From Pseudomonas sp. KK4 (lineage in GTDB: Bacteria; Pseudomonadota; Gammaproteobacteria; Pseudomonadales; Pseudomonadaceae): 64,000 nt of DNA. The notes below the pieces were generated by a model. The model was not told the DNA's origin. It made no database searches and saw nothing but the letters and a program-made list of their open reading frames with translations. Shown here in pieces: positions 1-8,557 of this stretch. Position 1 is the stretch's first letter, and every line of letters begins with the position of its first letter. Location: positions 1 through 64,000 of the forward strand of contig NZ_LYVP01000005.1 in the NCBI RefSeq assembly GCF_001984065.1, written 5' to 3'. The translations under genes and the position numbers were made by a program.

Positions 1-265
1 CACAGCAAGCTCCCACTCCAAAGCAAGCTCCCTTGCCACAGCAAGCTCGCTCGCCACGACAAGCTTTTTTGCAGAGCGCTCCTCAGAGCTGTGCAGAACA
101 CGAAACATTTTCTTTCATATCCCCCCTTCGGGATTTCCCTCGCTCATCCGTCCTATCTAGATGCAGTCCTGTCGCGTCGGCAAAAGCCACGGCCGGACCT
201 TTATCGACCTCATCGCTGCGAAGACCGTAGCCGAGGCCTTTTCATCGATATAAGACCCCTTGATC
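1..265. other. window edge, no gene recognised
   Basis: The first 70 bases hold several CAAGCTC-type fragments that look like worn REP repeats. I see no convincing gene. A 30-codon frame with an ATG at 161 ends at 253 just before the PepSY gene, but it has no clear ribosome binding site and is not called. The promoter of the downstream operon should lie here; I could not assign its boxes. Confidence 0.4.
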
Positions 266-1459
266 ATGTCGAAGAAATCCCGCTCCAAACTCTGGTTCCT
301 GGTCCATGGCTGGCTGGCGCTGCCAATCTGGTTTTTTGTCCTGATCGTCTGCGTGACCGGCACCCTGGCGGTGGTCAGCCAGGAAATCGTGTGGCTGGCC
401 AACCCGCAGATGCGCGCCAGCCAGCCCTCGGACGACGCGCCACGGCTGAACTACGACCAGATCGTCGCCGCGATGCACAAGGCCGAGCCCGACCTCATCG
501 TCGACAGCCTCAACCGCCCCGACGAGTCGCACTTTGCCCTGGATGCCGGCGTCACCTACCCCGACGGACGTGCGGTGACGGTGTACGTCAATCCCTACAC
601 CGGTGCCATCCAAGGCTCCGCCCCGCCGTTCAATTTCCAGGCCTTCACCCGTGCCCTGCATGGCTGGTGGCTGGTGCCGTTCACCAACGGCTATAGCTGG
701 GGCTGGTACCTGGTGTCATTCCTCAGCCTACCGATGCTGGCCTCACTGGTGACCGGGCTGGTGGTCTACAAGCGCTTCTGGAAAGGTTTTTTGCGCCCGA
801 CCCTGCGCATCCGCCACGGCGCACGGATTTTCTGGGGGGATTTGCACCGGCTCAGCGGCATCTGGTCGATCTGGTTCATTGCGGTGATTTCCATCACTGC
901 CGTGTGGTTCCTGATCGAAGCCTTCCTGTTCGATAACCAGATCTCCATCTCCACCGAACCGGTCGAAGCCGTGGTCCCCCGTGCAAGCGTACCGCTGACC
1001 GCCGACGGTTCGCCGGCACCGAGGATCAGCCTGGACGCGGCGATCCAGCGGGCCAGGGACAGCATCCCCGGCCTCGAGGAAAGTTTTGTGAGCCTGCCGG
1101 ACAACGCCTACAGCTACCTGTCGGTGGGCGGGCGCAGTGGGTATCCGCTGATGTTCCAGACCGCCAACATCAACCCCTACACCGGTGAAGTCGCGGCCAC
1201 GCGCCTGCTGTCGGACCGCTCGGCCCTGGAGTTCGTGACCGAGTCCATGCGCCCGCTGCACACCGGTGATTTCGGCGGAATCTGGATCAAGTTGATCTGG
1301 TTCTTCTTCGGACTGCTGCTGAGCATGATGGTGCTCAGCGGCCTGTTGATCTGGACCAAGCGCACGGCACTGGCCACGGCCAATGCGCTCAAACGCAGCC
1401 ACAAAGCGCCCAGCGCCCAGGCCGCCACATCCATGCACACACCGAAGGTCAGCCAATGA
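266..1459 (+). CDS. PepSY-TM inner-membrane protein (possible FpvG-like reductase)
   Basis: PepSY-associated transmembrane protein of about 398 residues. A basic N-terminus is followed by a membrane helix (about residues 10-36), a periplasmic stretch with a PepSY-like segment, two central helices (around residues 150-175 and 205-225), a second periplasmic domain and a C-terminal helix near residue 350. This is the usual four-helix layout of the family. ATG 266 was preferred over an in-frame TTG six bases upstream. The gene overlaps the next one by four bases, so the three genes form one operon. Family members such as FpvG act in inner-membrane iron reduction during ferrisiderophore uptake. 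That assignment is an inference here, because no receptor or siderophore gene is visible. Confidence 0.75.
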   Translation: MSKKSRSKLWFLVHGWLALPIWFFVLIVCVTGTLAVVSQEIVWLANPQMRASQPSDDAPRLNYDQIVAAMHKAEPDLIVDSLNRPDESHFALDAGVTYPDGRAVTVYVNPYTGAIQGSAPPFNFQAFTRALHGWWLVPFTNGYSWGWYLVSFLSLPMLASLVTGLVVYKRFWKGFLRPTLRIRHGARIFWGDLHRLSGIWSIWFIAVISITAVWFLIEAFLFDNQISISTEPVEAVVPRASVPLTADGSPAPRISLDAAIQRARDSIPGLEESFVSLPDNAYSYLSVGGRSGYPLMFQTANINPYTGEVAATRLLSDRSALEFVTESMRPLHTGDFGGIWIKLIWFFFGLLLSMMVLSGLLIWTKRTALATANALKRSHKAPSAQAATSMHTPKVSQ

Positions 1460-1998
1460 GCCGGGGCGCCATCGATAAGCCGCCGTCGACACTCAGCCGT
1501 CTGTGGCACAAATGGCGTTGGCATCTCAACGTCCTGCTGCTGTTGATCCCGCTGGGCTTCATGCCCAGGTATTTCGCCGACGCCGCGCTGTTGCGTGGTG
1601 ATATCGGGCTGGGTGAGCGGGAGGTCGGCGAAGTACAGGTCGGGCCGTGGAGCCTGCGCCTGGCCGAGTTGCACAACGAGGCACCGGAGCTCGATGGCCC
1701 GGCCGGTTACATGAAGAGCTTCAACGCGGCGCTGTGCGACAGCTGCCGCGAGCAGGTCAAGGCCACGTACCTGCGCATCGGCAAACCGCGCAGCCTGCGC
1801 GCCGCCGGGGTGATTTTCTTCGGCACGCCCTACCGCATGGGCGCCATGCTGCCGATCCCGCTGAAGACCCGAACCGACGCCGAACTGTGGATAACCATGG
1901 AGGGCTGGGACGGCTCCATGCATCAGGCATCCGTTCCTCTGGCCCAGGCCTCCCCCGCCACCATCGCCTGGCTGAACGCCCAGGGAGGCAAGCCATGA
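1456..1998 (+). CDS. hypothetical single-pass membrane/periplasmic protein
   Basis: About 180 residues. One hydrophobic helix (about residues 24-40) follows a basic N-terminus, so most of the chain should be periplasmic. The soluble part holds a paired-cysteine CDSC motif near residue 95, which could bind a metal or form a disulfide. The start overlaps the PepSY gene stop (ATGA) and the stop overlaps the next start, so it is translationally coupled on both sides. I do not recognise the family with certainty. Its place behind a PepSY-TM gene is like that of FpvH behind FpvG in P. aeruginosa, which is only positional evidence. Confidence 0.6.
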   Translation: MSRGAIDKPPSTLSRLWHKWRWHLNVLLLLIPLGFMPRYFADAALLRGDIGLGEREVGEVQVGPWSLRLAELHNEAPELDGPAGYMKSFNAALCDSCREQVKATYLRIGKPRSLRAAGVIFFGTPYRMGAMLPIPLKTRTDAELWITMEGWDGSMHQASVPLAQASPATIAWLNAQGGKP

Positions 1999-2324
1999 CC
2001 CAGCCGATTCATTCTTTGAAAGCCTTACTGCTGGTGCTCTGCGCCGGTTTCGGCGCCAGCGCCCTGGCCCATAACCCGATGTGCGAATGCAAGGCCATCG
2101 ACGCCGAGCAGATCCGGTGCACCGGCGGTTTTTCCGATGGCAGCGGCGCACCGGGGGTGACCCTCGATGTGATCGGCTACGACGAAAGCATTCTGCTGCC
2201 GGGCAAGCTCGGCGCCGACTCGACCCTGACCTTCAAGAAACCCGACACCGCGTTCTATGTGCTGTTCGACGTCGGCCCCGGCCATGTCGTCGAGATTGAT
2301 CAAGCGGATATTCAATCCCCATGA
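1995..2324 (+). CDS. small secreted periplasmic protein
   Basis: 109 residues with a Sec signal peptide (hydrophobic stretch about residues 9-24, cleavage after an AxA-like ALA). The mature protein starts with a His/Cys-rich segment (HNPMCECKAI) and has another cysteine soon after, which suggests metal or heme contact. The remainder looks like a small beta domain. It is the last gene of the PepSY operon, overlapping the previous gene by four bases. It could be the periplasmic partner of the membrane reductase, similar in position to FpvJ. No family is claimed. Confidence 0.6.
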   Translation: MTQPIHSLKALLLVLCAGFGASALAHNPMCECKAIDAEQIRCTGGFSDGSGAPGVTLDVIGYDESILLPGKLGADSTLTFKKPDTAFYVLFDVGPGHVVEIDQADIQSP

Positions 2325-2391
2325 ACAGCCCGCGCGCAGGTTTTGCGCTTCACACCCAATGGTTTTTGCGCGCCGAAAACAGCCCCTCGTT

Positions 2392-2871
2392 TCAGGGCGT
2401 CAGGCCCTTTTGCATGGGGATGGCCTCAAGCCCGGCAAACAGGAAGGCCCGGGCTCTGGGCTGATATCCCAAGTGCCGGTAGAACGCCTCGCTGGTGCGG
2501 GTACTGTTGAGCCAGGCCTGTCGCCGGCCCCGGTCGATCAACCAACCTTCAAGATCCTGCACCAGTGCCTGCCCGGCGCCGCGGCGAAACCACTCCGGTT
2601 GCACGTAGCAGAACGCCACCCGTCCACTGATCGAAGCCATGGCGACGCCGATCGGTTTGTCCTGCAGCAGGGCGATATTGAGGTACAGCCGCGGGTCCTT
2701 CAGCCAGGGCTGGATATGTTCGATGGTTTTGTTGTGGGTCCAGGCGGCAATGGTTGCCGGGTGGTTGCGGTGGTCACGGGCACAACCGATACGGATGGAA
2801 CGCTCGATGATGCGGCAGATGATGCCGGCGTCGGCGGGGGTGGCCTTGCAGGTGTGAATCGGTGATGCCAT
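2392..2871 (-). CDS. GNAT family N-acetyltransferase
   Basis: 159 residues, typical single-domain GNAT size. The C-terminal half carries the acetyl-CoA loop motif of the fold (RRGAGQALVQDLEGW, about residues 95-110) and the later SEAFYRHLGY segment that usually follows in this family. The substrate cannot be told from the sequence. It converges on the PepSY operon and lies upstream of, and on the same strand as, the end of the sensor kinase gene. Confidence 0.85.
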   Translation of the reverse strand: MASPIHTCKATPADAGIICRIIERSIRIGCARDHRNHPATIAAWTHNKTIEHIQPWLKDPRLYLNIALLQDKPIGVAMASISGRVAFCYVQPEWFRRGAGQALVQDLEGWLIDRGRRQAWLNSTRTSEAFYRHLGYQPRARAFLFAGLEAIPMQKGLTP

Positions 2872-2962
2872 GGCACAGTTACCTCAATCCATTGAGAGCC
2901 GGGAACGATAGTTGCGCGAATCCCGGCCAGCCAATGGAGAGGCGTTACATTTGATGTGTTGT

Positions 2963-4285
2963 TCAGACGAGCTGCAACGGCATGGTCAGTTCAACCCGCA
3001 AGCCATCCGGGCGGCTGTCGAAATGCAGGGTGCAGCCGCAGCGCTGAACGATGGCCTGAACGATCGCCAGCCCCAGGCCACAGCCGGTGCTCTGGCCGTT
3101 GCGCCAGAAGCGCTGGGTCAGGTGCTGCAGGTCGTCCGCGGCAATGCCCGGCCCATGGTCACGGACCACGAATTGCACGCGGTTGCCGGTGGTTTGCAGG
3201 CTCAATTCCACGGCACCGTCACCCGGGGTATGGCGCAGGGCGTTGTCCAGCAAATTGCGCAGCGCGGCAATCGACAGCACCGCAGGCATTTTCACCGGGG
3301 CCGGTGACAGCCTGGACGCCACGTTCAAACGGATACGCTGGCGATCGCCGCCGGCGGTGTCCTGGATCGCCAATTTCGCCACCTGTTCGGCGCTGCACTG
3401 CACGCCGTCATCGAAAGACAGGCTGCCCTCGACCCGCGCCAGCAGCAGCAACTGCTCAAGCGTGCGATGCAGACGATCGGCACCCTCCTCGGCCCGAGCC
3501 AGGGATTGATCCCGGGCCGCGCCGTCGGTCATGCGCGCCACTTGCAGGTGGGTCTTGATCGCGGTCAGCGGGCTGCGCAGTTCATGGGCGGCATCACCGG
3601 TCAGCCGGCGCTCGCGTTCGATGGTCTTGCCAATGCGCTGGAACAGCTGGTTCTGAGTCTCGAGCAGCGGCTGCAGTTCGCTGGGCAACGGCTGTACCTG
3701 CAAAGGTTCCAGAGAGTCAGGGCTGCGGCGCATCAAGGCATCGCGCATGCGGTTGAGCGGCGCCAGGCCCTGACCGATCCCCAACCACAACAGACACAGG
3801 CAACCGAGCAACGCCACGCCCACCGGCACCGAAGCCGCCAGCAGGATCGACAGGTTCAGGGCCTCGCGCTCGATCTGCCGATCCGCCGTGGTAATACGCA
3901 AATCCCCCCGGGCCAACGTGAAACTGCGCCACGGCGCGCCGTCGATCATCTGATCGTGGAAACCCATTTTCTCCGCTTCCAGGGTTTGCCCCGGATCGGT
4001 GTGACTGCGGGCCAGGATCTCCCCGCGCAACGAGCTGACCTGACAGGCCATGCCCCCGGGAATATTCAGCTGTTCAGCGCTGAAATGCGTGCCCTCACCC
4101 TTGTTCGGCAAGGGTGGCAATTGCTCCATCAACCCGGCGACCATCCGCGCCGAAGCCACCAGGCGCTGGTCGAGGGAAAACATCATCTGGTTGCGCAGGT
4201 CGCTGAGCATCCAGGCTGCCGCCAGGGCCCAGATCAGGGCAAAGGCGCCGCCGAGCGTCAGGCTCAGGCGCAAACGCAGGCTCAT
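2963..4285 (-). CDS. dsbS: sensor histidine kinase, DsbS type
   Basis: About 440 residues: an N-terminal membrane helix (about 10-28), a periplasmic domain of about 110 residues, a second helix (about 145-165), a HAMP-like linker, a HisKA box (DAAHELRSPLTAIKTHL) and an ATPase domain with N (NLLDNALRH) and G (DHGPGI; GLGLAI) boxes. The periplasmic domain holds one cysteine, near residue 81. Its partner regulator overlaps the start, and both diverge from dsbD, as at the P. aeruginosa DsbRS locus, which has been described as copper sensing. ATG 4285 shares its A with the regulator stop; a GTG at 4288 is the alternative. Copper sensing here is inferred from synteny and the cysteine. Confidence 0.85.
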   Translation of the reverse strand: MSLRLRLSLTLGGAFALIWALAAAWMLSDLRNQMMFSLDQRLVASARMVAGLMEQLPPLPNKGEGTHFSAEQLNIPGGMACQVSSLRGEILARSHTDPGQTLEAEKMGFHDQMIDGAPWRSFTLARGDLRITTADRQIEREALNLSILLAASVPVGVALLGCLCLLWLGIGQGLAPLNRMRDALMRRSPDSLEPLQVQPLPSELQPLLETQNQLFQRIGKTIERERRLTGDAAHELRSPLTAIKTHLQVARMTDGAARDQSLARAEEGADRLHRTLEQLLLLARVEGSLSFDDGVQCSAEQVAKLAIQDTAGGDRQRIRLNVASRLSPAPVKMPAVLSIAALRNLLDNALRHTPGDGAVELSLQTTGNRVQFVVRDHGPGIAADDLQHLTQRFWRNGQSTGCGLGLAIVQAIVQRCGCTLHFDSRPDGLRVELTMPLQLV

Positions 4286-4965
4286 CACTTCGATTGGTCT
4301 CCGCCATCGGCCGGGCCCAGGCGGTAACCCAGGCCGCGCACGGTCTCGACGATGCCATTGCCGAGCTTGCGTCGCAGGTGATGGATATGGACGTTGAGGG
4401 CGTTGCTCTCCAGTTCGTCGTTGAACCCGTAGACGCTGTCCTTGAGCTGCTCGGTGGACAGCACCCGGCCGCGGTTATGCAGCAGGGCCTGCAACAGCGA
4501 CTGCTCACGACGGGACAAGTCCACCGGTTGCCCGCCCAGGGTGGTTTCGCGACTGCTCGGGTCGTAGGTCAGGGCACCGTGCTCGATCAGGTTGACGCTG
4601 CGCCCTGCCACCCGTCGCAACAGGGTGTGCAGGCGAGCGGCCAATTCACGCAGGTCGAAGGGCTTGAGCAGGTAATCGTCGGCGCCGGCCTGCAGGCCGT
4701 CGACGCGGTCGGTGACCGAATCCCGGGCCGTGAGGATCAGCACCGGCAGTTCCAGACCATTGTTGCGCAGTTGCTGAAGCAGCTTCAGGCCGTCTTCATC
4801 GGGCAGGCCGAGGTCGAGTACCATCACGTCGAACTCCGCCACCTTGAGCATCGCCCGGGCCGCGGACGCCGTGGCCACGTGTTCGACGGTCAGTCCCTGG
4901 GCGGTCAGGCCGGCGACGATGCCGCTGGCGATCAACTCATCGTCTTCACAAACCAGTACGTGCAT
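4285..4965 (-). CDS. dsbR: OmpR-family response regulator, DsbR type
   Basis: 226 residues. The REC domain (about 1-120) has the acidic pair CEDDE, the phospho-acceptor Asp in MVLDLGLPDEDG (about residue 51) and the Lys in LLKPFD. The C-terminal OmpR/PhoB winged helix (about 125-220) ends in the usual VRGLGYRL. It is first in a two-gene operon with the kinase and divergent from dsbD. It would be expected to bind the direct repeat in the 154-base intergenic region and to control both units. Confidence 0.88.
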   Translation of the reverse strand: MHVLVCEDDELIASGIVAGLTAQGLTVEHVATASAARAMLKVAEFDVMVLDLGLPDEDGLKLLQQLRNNGLELPVLILTARDSVTDRVDGLQAGADDYLLKPFDLRELAARLHTLLRRVAGRSVNLIEHGALTYDPSSRETTLGGQPVDLSRREQSLLQALLHNRGRVLSTEQLKDSVYGFNDELESNALNVHIHHLRRKLGNGIVETVRGLGYRLGPADGGDQSK

Positions 4966-5054
4966 GGGGAGCCTCGTGTAAATATTGCTGATCAGGCCAT
5001 AGACCGATTAAGCGGACATTATGCCGCAACCGCCACTGCCACAAGGCTGTGGCG

Positions 5055-5071
5055 GTTAATCATCGGTTAAT
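5055..5071 (+). promoter_or_regulatory. candidate DsbR (OmpR/PmrA-type) direct-repeat box
   Basis: Two copies of GTTAAT separated by five bases, giving an 11-base period (5055-5060 and 5066-5071), within the longer repeat CGGTTAATCATCGGTTAATC. PmrA-type regulators of the OmpR family bind hexamer direct repeats of the form YTTAAK-N5-YTTAAK, which this nearly matches. The box sits about 49 bases before the dsbD start and between the divergent dsbRS and dsbD units. A related half site lies near 5007. The binding protein is inferred. Confidence 0.5.
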
Positions 5072-5119
5072 CGTCACAGCCCAATGTGCACATCACTTGC
5101 AAAGGGATAAGGGTTACCC

Positions 5120-6856
5120 ATGCGTCGACTGTTTTTATTTTTTGTTCTCTTGATCTCGGGTGTGGCCCAGGCAGGGACCAATCCGTTTGAAACCAAGCCT
5201 GACTTCCTGCCAGTGGAAAAAGCCTTTGTCTTCACCTCCGAGCGCCTTGAGTCGGGTGAAACCCAGCTCTATTGGCAGATCACCGACGGTTACTACCTTT
5301 ATCAGAAACGCCTGAAATTCGACGGTCTGCCCGCCGACAAGCAGCCGGTGCTGCCGGAGGGCGAGGCCCACAGCGACGAATTCTTCGGCGAACAGCAGGT
5401 CTATCGCCAGGGCCTGGAACTGAAGATCCCGGCAGGTGCGACCGGCCAGATCAAGGTCGGCTTCCAGGGCTGCGCCGATGCCGGTCTGTGTTATCCACCG
5501 CAGACTCAAGTGGTCGATCTCGGCGGCCAGGCTGATGTGCCCGCGGCCGGCCAGGCGGCGGACCAGGCCCTGGCCAGCAGCCTGCAACAACGGGCGCTGG
5601 GCTGGAGCCTGCTGGTGTTCTTCGGCCTCGGCCTGCTGTTGGCCTTTACCCCGTGTTCATTGCCCATGTTGCCGATTCTGGCCGGGCTGATCGTCGGCAG
5701 CGGCGCATCGCCCAAGCGCGGTTTCGCCCTGGCGGGCAGCTATGTGGTGAGCATGGCGCTGGTGTATGCGGCGATGGGCGTACTGGCGGCGTTGCTGGGC
5801 GCAAACCTGCAGGCGCTGCTGCAAAACCCGTGGCTGCTGGGCGCATTCGCAGCGATTTTCGTGGTGCTGGCGTTGCCGATGTTCGGTTTCTTCGAGCTGC
5901 AACTGCCAGTGGCCGTGCGTGATCGTCTGGAAAATGTCTCGCGCAACCAGCGCGGCGGCAGCCTGGTCGGCGCCGGTGTGCTGGGGGCCTTGTCCGGTCT
6001 GCTGGTCGGCCCCTGCATGACCGCGCCGCTGGCTGGCGCCCTGCTGTACATCGCGCAAAGCGGCAATGCGGTGCACGGCGGGCTGATCCTGTTCGCCCTG
6101 GGCATCGGCATCGGGGTGCCATTGCTGTTGTTGGTGACAGTGGGCAATCGTTTCCTGCCCAAGCCCGGCGCCTGGATGAACCTGCTCAAGGGCATCTTCG
6201 GCTTCCTGTTCCTGGCCACCGCGCTGCTGATGCTGCGCCCGGTGCTGGATGAATCCTTGTGGGTCGGCCTGTGCGGCGCGTTGCTGCTGATCGCGGCCTA
6301 CAGCGCCTGGAAGCAGTCGGAAGGTTTCGGTCGTGTTGCCCATCTGTTCGGTGCCAGCTCGTTACTGCTCGGTTTGTGGGGCAGCCTGCTGGTGATCGGC
6401 GCGGCTGGTGGCAGCGATGACCTGTTCAAGCCGCTACAGGTATTCCGCGCATCAAGCTCCGCCGTTACAGCCCTTCCCACCGGGCATGACGCCTTCACTA
6501 CCCTCAAGGACCCGGCGGCCCTGCAGCGCGAGCTCGACGCGGCGCAAGCCCAGGGCCAGTGGGTACTGCTGGACTACTACGCCGACTGGTGCGTGTCGTG
6601 CAAGGTCATGGAAAAACAGGTGTTTGGCAAAACCGAGGTGATGCAGGCCTTGCGCGACGTGCGTTTGCTGCGCCTGGACGTCACTGCCGACAACGCCGCC
6701 AGCCGCGAACTGCTCGGCCGATACAAGGTGCCGGGGCCGCCGAGCCTGCTGTGGATCGGTGCCGATGGCGCTGAGCGTCGCAGCCAGCGCATCACCGGCG
6801 AGGTCGATGCCGAGACCTTCCTGCAACGTTGGGCCACCACCCGGGACGCCCGTTAA
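5120..6856 (+). CDS. dsbD: thiol:disulfide interchange protein DsbD
   Basis: 578 residues, full length. A signal peptide (about 1-19) precedes the periplasmic alpha domain with its cysteine pair (FQGCADAGLCYPP, about residues 114-121). Then come the eight-helix membrane core, with the redox cysteines in TPCSLPMLP and VGPCMTAPL, and a C-terminal thioredoxin domain with WCVSC. The protein carries electrons from cytoplasmic thioredoxin to periplasmic partners such as DsbG. It is first in an operon with tlpA and dsbG, overlapping the next gene by one base (TAATG). P. aeruginosa has two DsbD copies; this one corresponds by context to dsbD2. Confidence 0.95.
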   Translation: MRRLFLFFVLLISGVAQAGTNPFETKPDFLPVEKAFVFTSERLESGETQLYWQITDGYYLYQKRLKFDGLPADKQPVLPEGEAHSDEFFGEQQVYRQGLELKIPAGATGQIKVGFQGCADAGLCYPPQTQVVDLGGQADVPAAGQAADQALASSLQQRALGWSLLVFFGLGLLLAFTPCSLPMLPILAGLIVGSGASPKRGFALAGSYVVSMALVYAAMGVLAALLGANLQALLQNPWLLGAFAAIFVVLALPMFGFFELQLPVAVRDRLENVSRNQRGGSLVGAGVLGALSGLLVGPCMTAPLAGALLYIAQSGNAVHGGLILFALGIGIGVPLLLLVTVGNRFLPKPGAWMNLLKGIFGFLFLATALLMLRPVLDESLWVGLCGALLLIAAYSAWKQSEGFGRVAHLFGASSLLLGLWGSLLVIGAAGGSDDLFKPLQVFRASSSAVTALPTGHDAFTTLKDPAALQRELDAAQAQGQWVLLDYYADWCVSCKVMEKQVFGKTEVMQALRDVRLLRLDVTADNAASRELLGRYKVPGPPSLLWIGADGAERRSQRITGEVDAETFLQRWATTRDAR

Positions 6857-7710
6857 TGCTGACCTTCACCCTCGGCACCTTCGCCATCGCGCTGAATCAC
6901 CTGCTGCTGATCAGTGCGTTGGCACTGGCGACCTTCATCGGCTGGCGAGTGGCCAAGCGCGGCGGCGAGAATCCTGAGTCGGTGCTGTTCGGCCTGTTCC
7001 TGATCGGCATGCTGGCGGCGCGGATCGGTTTCGTCGCCATGTACTGGGCGCATTACCGCAACGATCCGTGGCAGATGATCGACCTGCGCGACGGCGGTTT
7101 TCTCGCCTGGCCGGGGGTGATCGCGCTGGTGCTGGCCACGCTGTACCGCGGCTGGCGCCGTCCGGGCTTGCGCCGCCCGTTGGGATTTGGCGTGGTCAGC
7201 GGCCTGGCGTTCTGGCTGCTGGCGACCTATTCGCTGACCCTTTATGAACAAGGCACCCGCCTGCCGGACATCGCCCTGCGCAACGCCGCTGGCGAAACCG
7301 TGCAACTGGCGGACTACAAGGGCGGCCCGCTGGTGATCAACCTGTGGGCCACCTGGTGCCCGCCTTGCCGCCGGGAAATGCCGGTGCTGGAAAACGCCCA
7401 GCAACAGCGCCCGGACCTGACGTTCCTGTTCGTCAACCAGGCCGAAAGCATGCAAAGCGTCGCCACCTTTCTGGAAACCCAGGGCCTGAGTCTGTCCAAC
7501 GTGCTGTTCGACGGCAGCGGGCGCCTGGGCCAGGCCGTGGGTTCCATGGCGTTGCCGACTACGCTGTTCTATAGCCCTGACGGTCGCCTGCTGGGCAGCC
7601 ATCTGGGCGAACTGTCGCAAGCCAGCCTGGCCCGCGCCCTGGAAAACTTCGACTCCGCACCCGCCACCTCTTCAAGGAAACTGCCATGCCCCGCCTCCGC
7701 CACCTGCTGA
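6856..7710 (+). CDS. TlpA-family thioredoxin with N-terminal membrane domain
   Basis: 284 residues. The first half (about 1-130) has four predicted helices and resembles the membrane part of prolipoprotein diacylglyceryl transferase rather than a simple anchor. A TlpA/CcmG-type thioredoxin domain follows, with WCPPC (residues about 163-167) and the cis-proline in ALPTT. It is probably a periplasm-facing thiol reductase that takes electrons from DsbD. The start ATG overlaps the dsbD stop and the 3' end overlaps dsbG by 25 bases, so the three are coupled. Confidence 0.88.
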   Translation: MLTFTLGTFAIALNHLLLISALALATFIGWRVAKRGGENPESVLFGLFLIGMLAARIGFVAMYWAHYRNDPWQMIDLRDGGFLAWPGVIALVLATLYRGWRRPGLRRPLGFGVVSGLAFWLLATYSLTLYEQGTRLPDIALRNAAGETVQLADYKGGPLVINLWATWCPPCRREMPVLENAQQQRPDLTFLFVNQAESMQSVATFLETQGLSLSNVLFDGSGRLGQAVGSMALPTTLFYSPDGRLLGSHLGELSQASLARALENFDSAPATSSRKLPCPASATC

Positions 7711-8453
7711 CCCTGACCCTGGGTGCCGCCCTGTTGCACCTGCCGTCGGTGCAGGCCGAAGAGTTGCCCGATGCGATCAAGAAAATCGAAGCCAAGGGCG
7801 CGAAAATCGTTGGCCAGTTCGACGCCCCGGACGGCCTGCGCGGTTACGCCGCGCAATACCAGAACCGCGGCATGGCGCTGTACCTGACGCCGGACGGCAA
7901 GCATGTGCTGCTGGGCAATCTGTACGACGCCGAGGGCAATGACCTGAGCAGCGCGCCATTGCAGAAACTGGTGTACGCGCCGATGTCCAAGGAGGTCTGG
8001 GGCAAGATGGAAGCGAGCAACTGGATCGGCGACGGCAACAAGGATGCGCCGCGTGTCGTCTACCTGTTCAGCGATCCGAACTGCCCGTACTGCAACATGT
8101 TCTGGGAACAGGCGCGGCCCTGGGTCAAGGCCGGCAAGGTGCAGTTGCGCCACATCATGGTCGGCATCATCCGCGAAGACAGCCCCGGCAAATCCGCCGC
8201 GCTGCTGGCCGCCAAGGACCCGCAAAAAGCCCTGCAAGAGCACGAAGCCGCCGGCAAGGGCAGCTCGCTCAAGGCACTGAAGGAAGTGCCGCCGGCGATC
8301 CAGGCCAAACTCGCCGCCAACATGCAGTTGATGGAAGACCTGGAGTTGCAGGCCACCCCGGCGATTTTCTACCTGGATGACAAGGGTGAGCTGCAACAAC
8401 AGCAAGGCGCGCCGTCGCCGGACAAGTTGGTGAAGATTCTCGGGCCGAAGTAG
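7686..8453 (+). CDS. dsbG: thiol:disulfide interchange protein DsbG
   Basis: 255 residues: a signal peptide (about 1-22, ending VQA), an N-terminal dimerisation domain and a thioredoxin domain with the CPYC active site (DPNCPYCNMFW, about residues 131-134) and the cis-Pro in QATPAIFYL. The length matches DsbG. It is a periplasmic isomerase that protects single cysteines from over-oxidation and is kept reduced by DsbD, encoded in the same operon. Its start lies inside the 3' end of tlpA. Confidence 0.92.
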   Translation: MPRLRHLLTLTLGAALLHLPSVQAEELPDAIKKIEAKGAKIVGQFDAPDGLRGYAAQYQNRGMALYLTPDGKHVLLGNLYDAEGNDLSSAPLQKLVYAPMSKEVWGKMEASNWIGDGNKDAPRVVYLFSDPNCPYCNMFWEQARPWVKAGKVQLRHIMVGIIREDSPGKSAALLAAKDPQKALQEHEAAGKGSSLKALKEVPPAIQAKLAANMQLMEDLELQATPAIFYLDDKGELQQQQGAPSPDKLVKILGPK

Positions 8454-8486
8454 TTTTCTGAATCGTTGGTGCGCTCACTGACGCCA

Positions 8487-8550
8487 TCGCGGGCAAGCCT
8501 CGCTCCTACAGGTCCATGCGATCCCCTGTAGGAGCGAAGCTTGCTCGCGA
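8487..8550. repeat. inverted REP pair (CTCCTACAG subtype)
   Basis: Two imperfect copies of GCGAGCAAG(C)-TCGCTCCTACAG in inverted orientation with a 14-base loop, just after dsbG and before the convergent hydrolase gene. This is the common Pseudomonas REP doublet, able to form a long hairpin and probably acting as a bidirectional transcript end or mRNA stabiliser. Confidence 0.85.
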
Positions 8551-8557
8551 AGAACGA

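Noticed and set aside
161-253. Possible 30-residue leader peptide before the PepSY gene
   Set aside because: No ribosome binding site and no regulatory pattern; likely chance.
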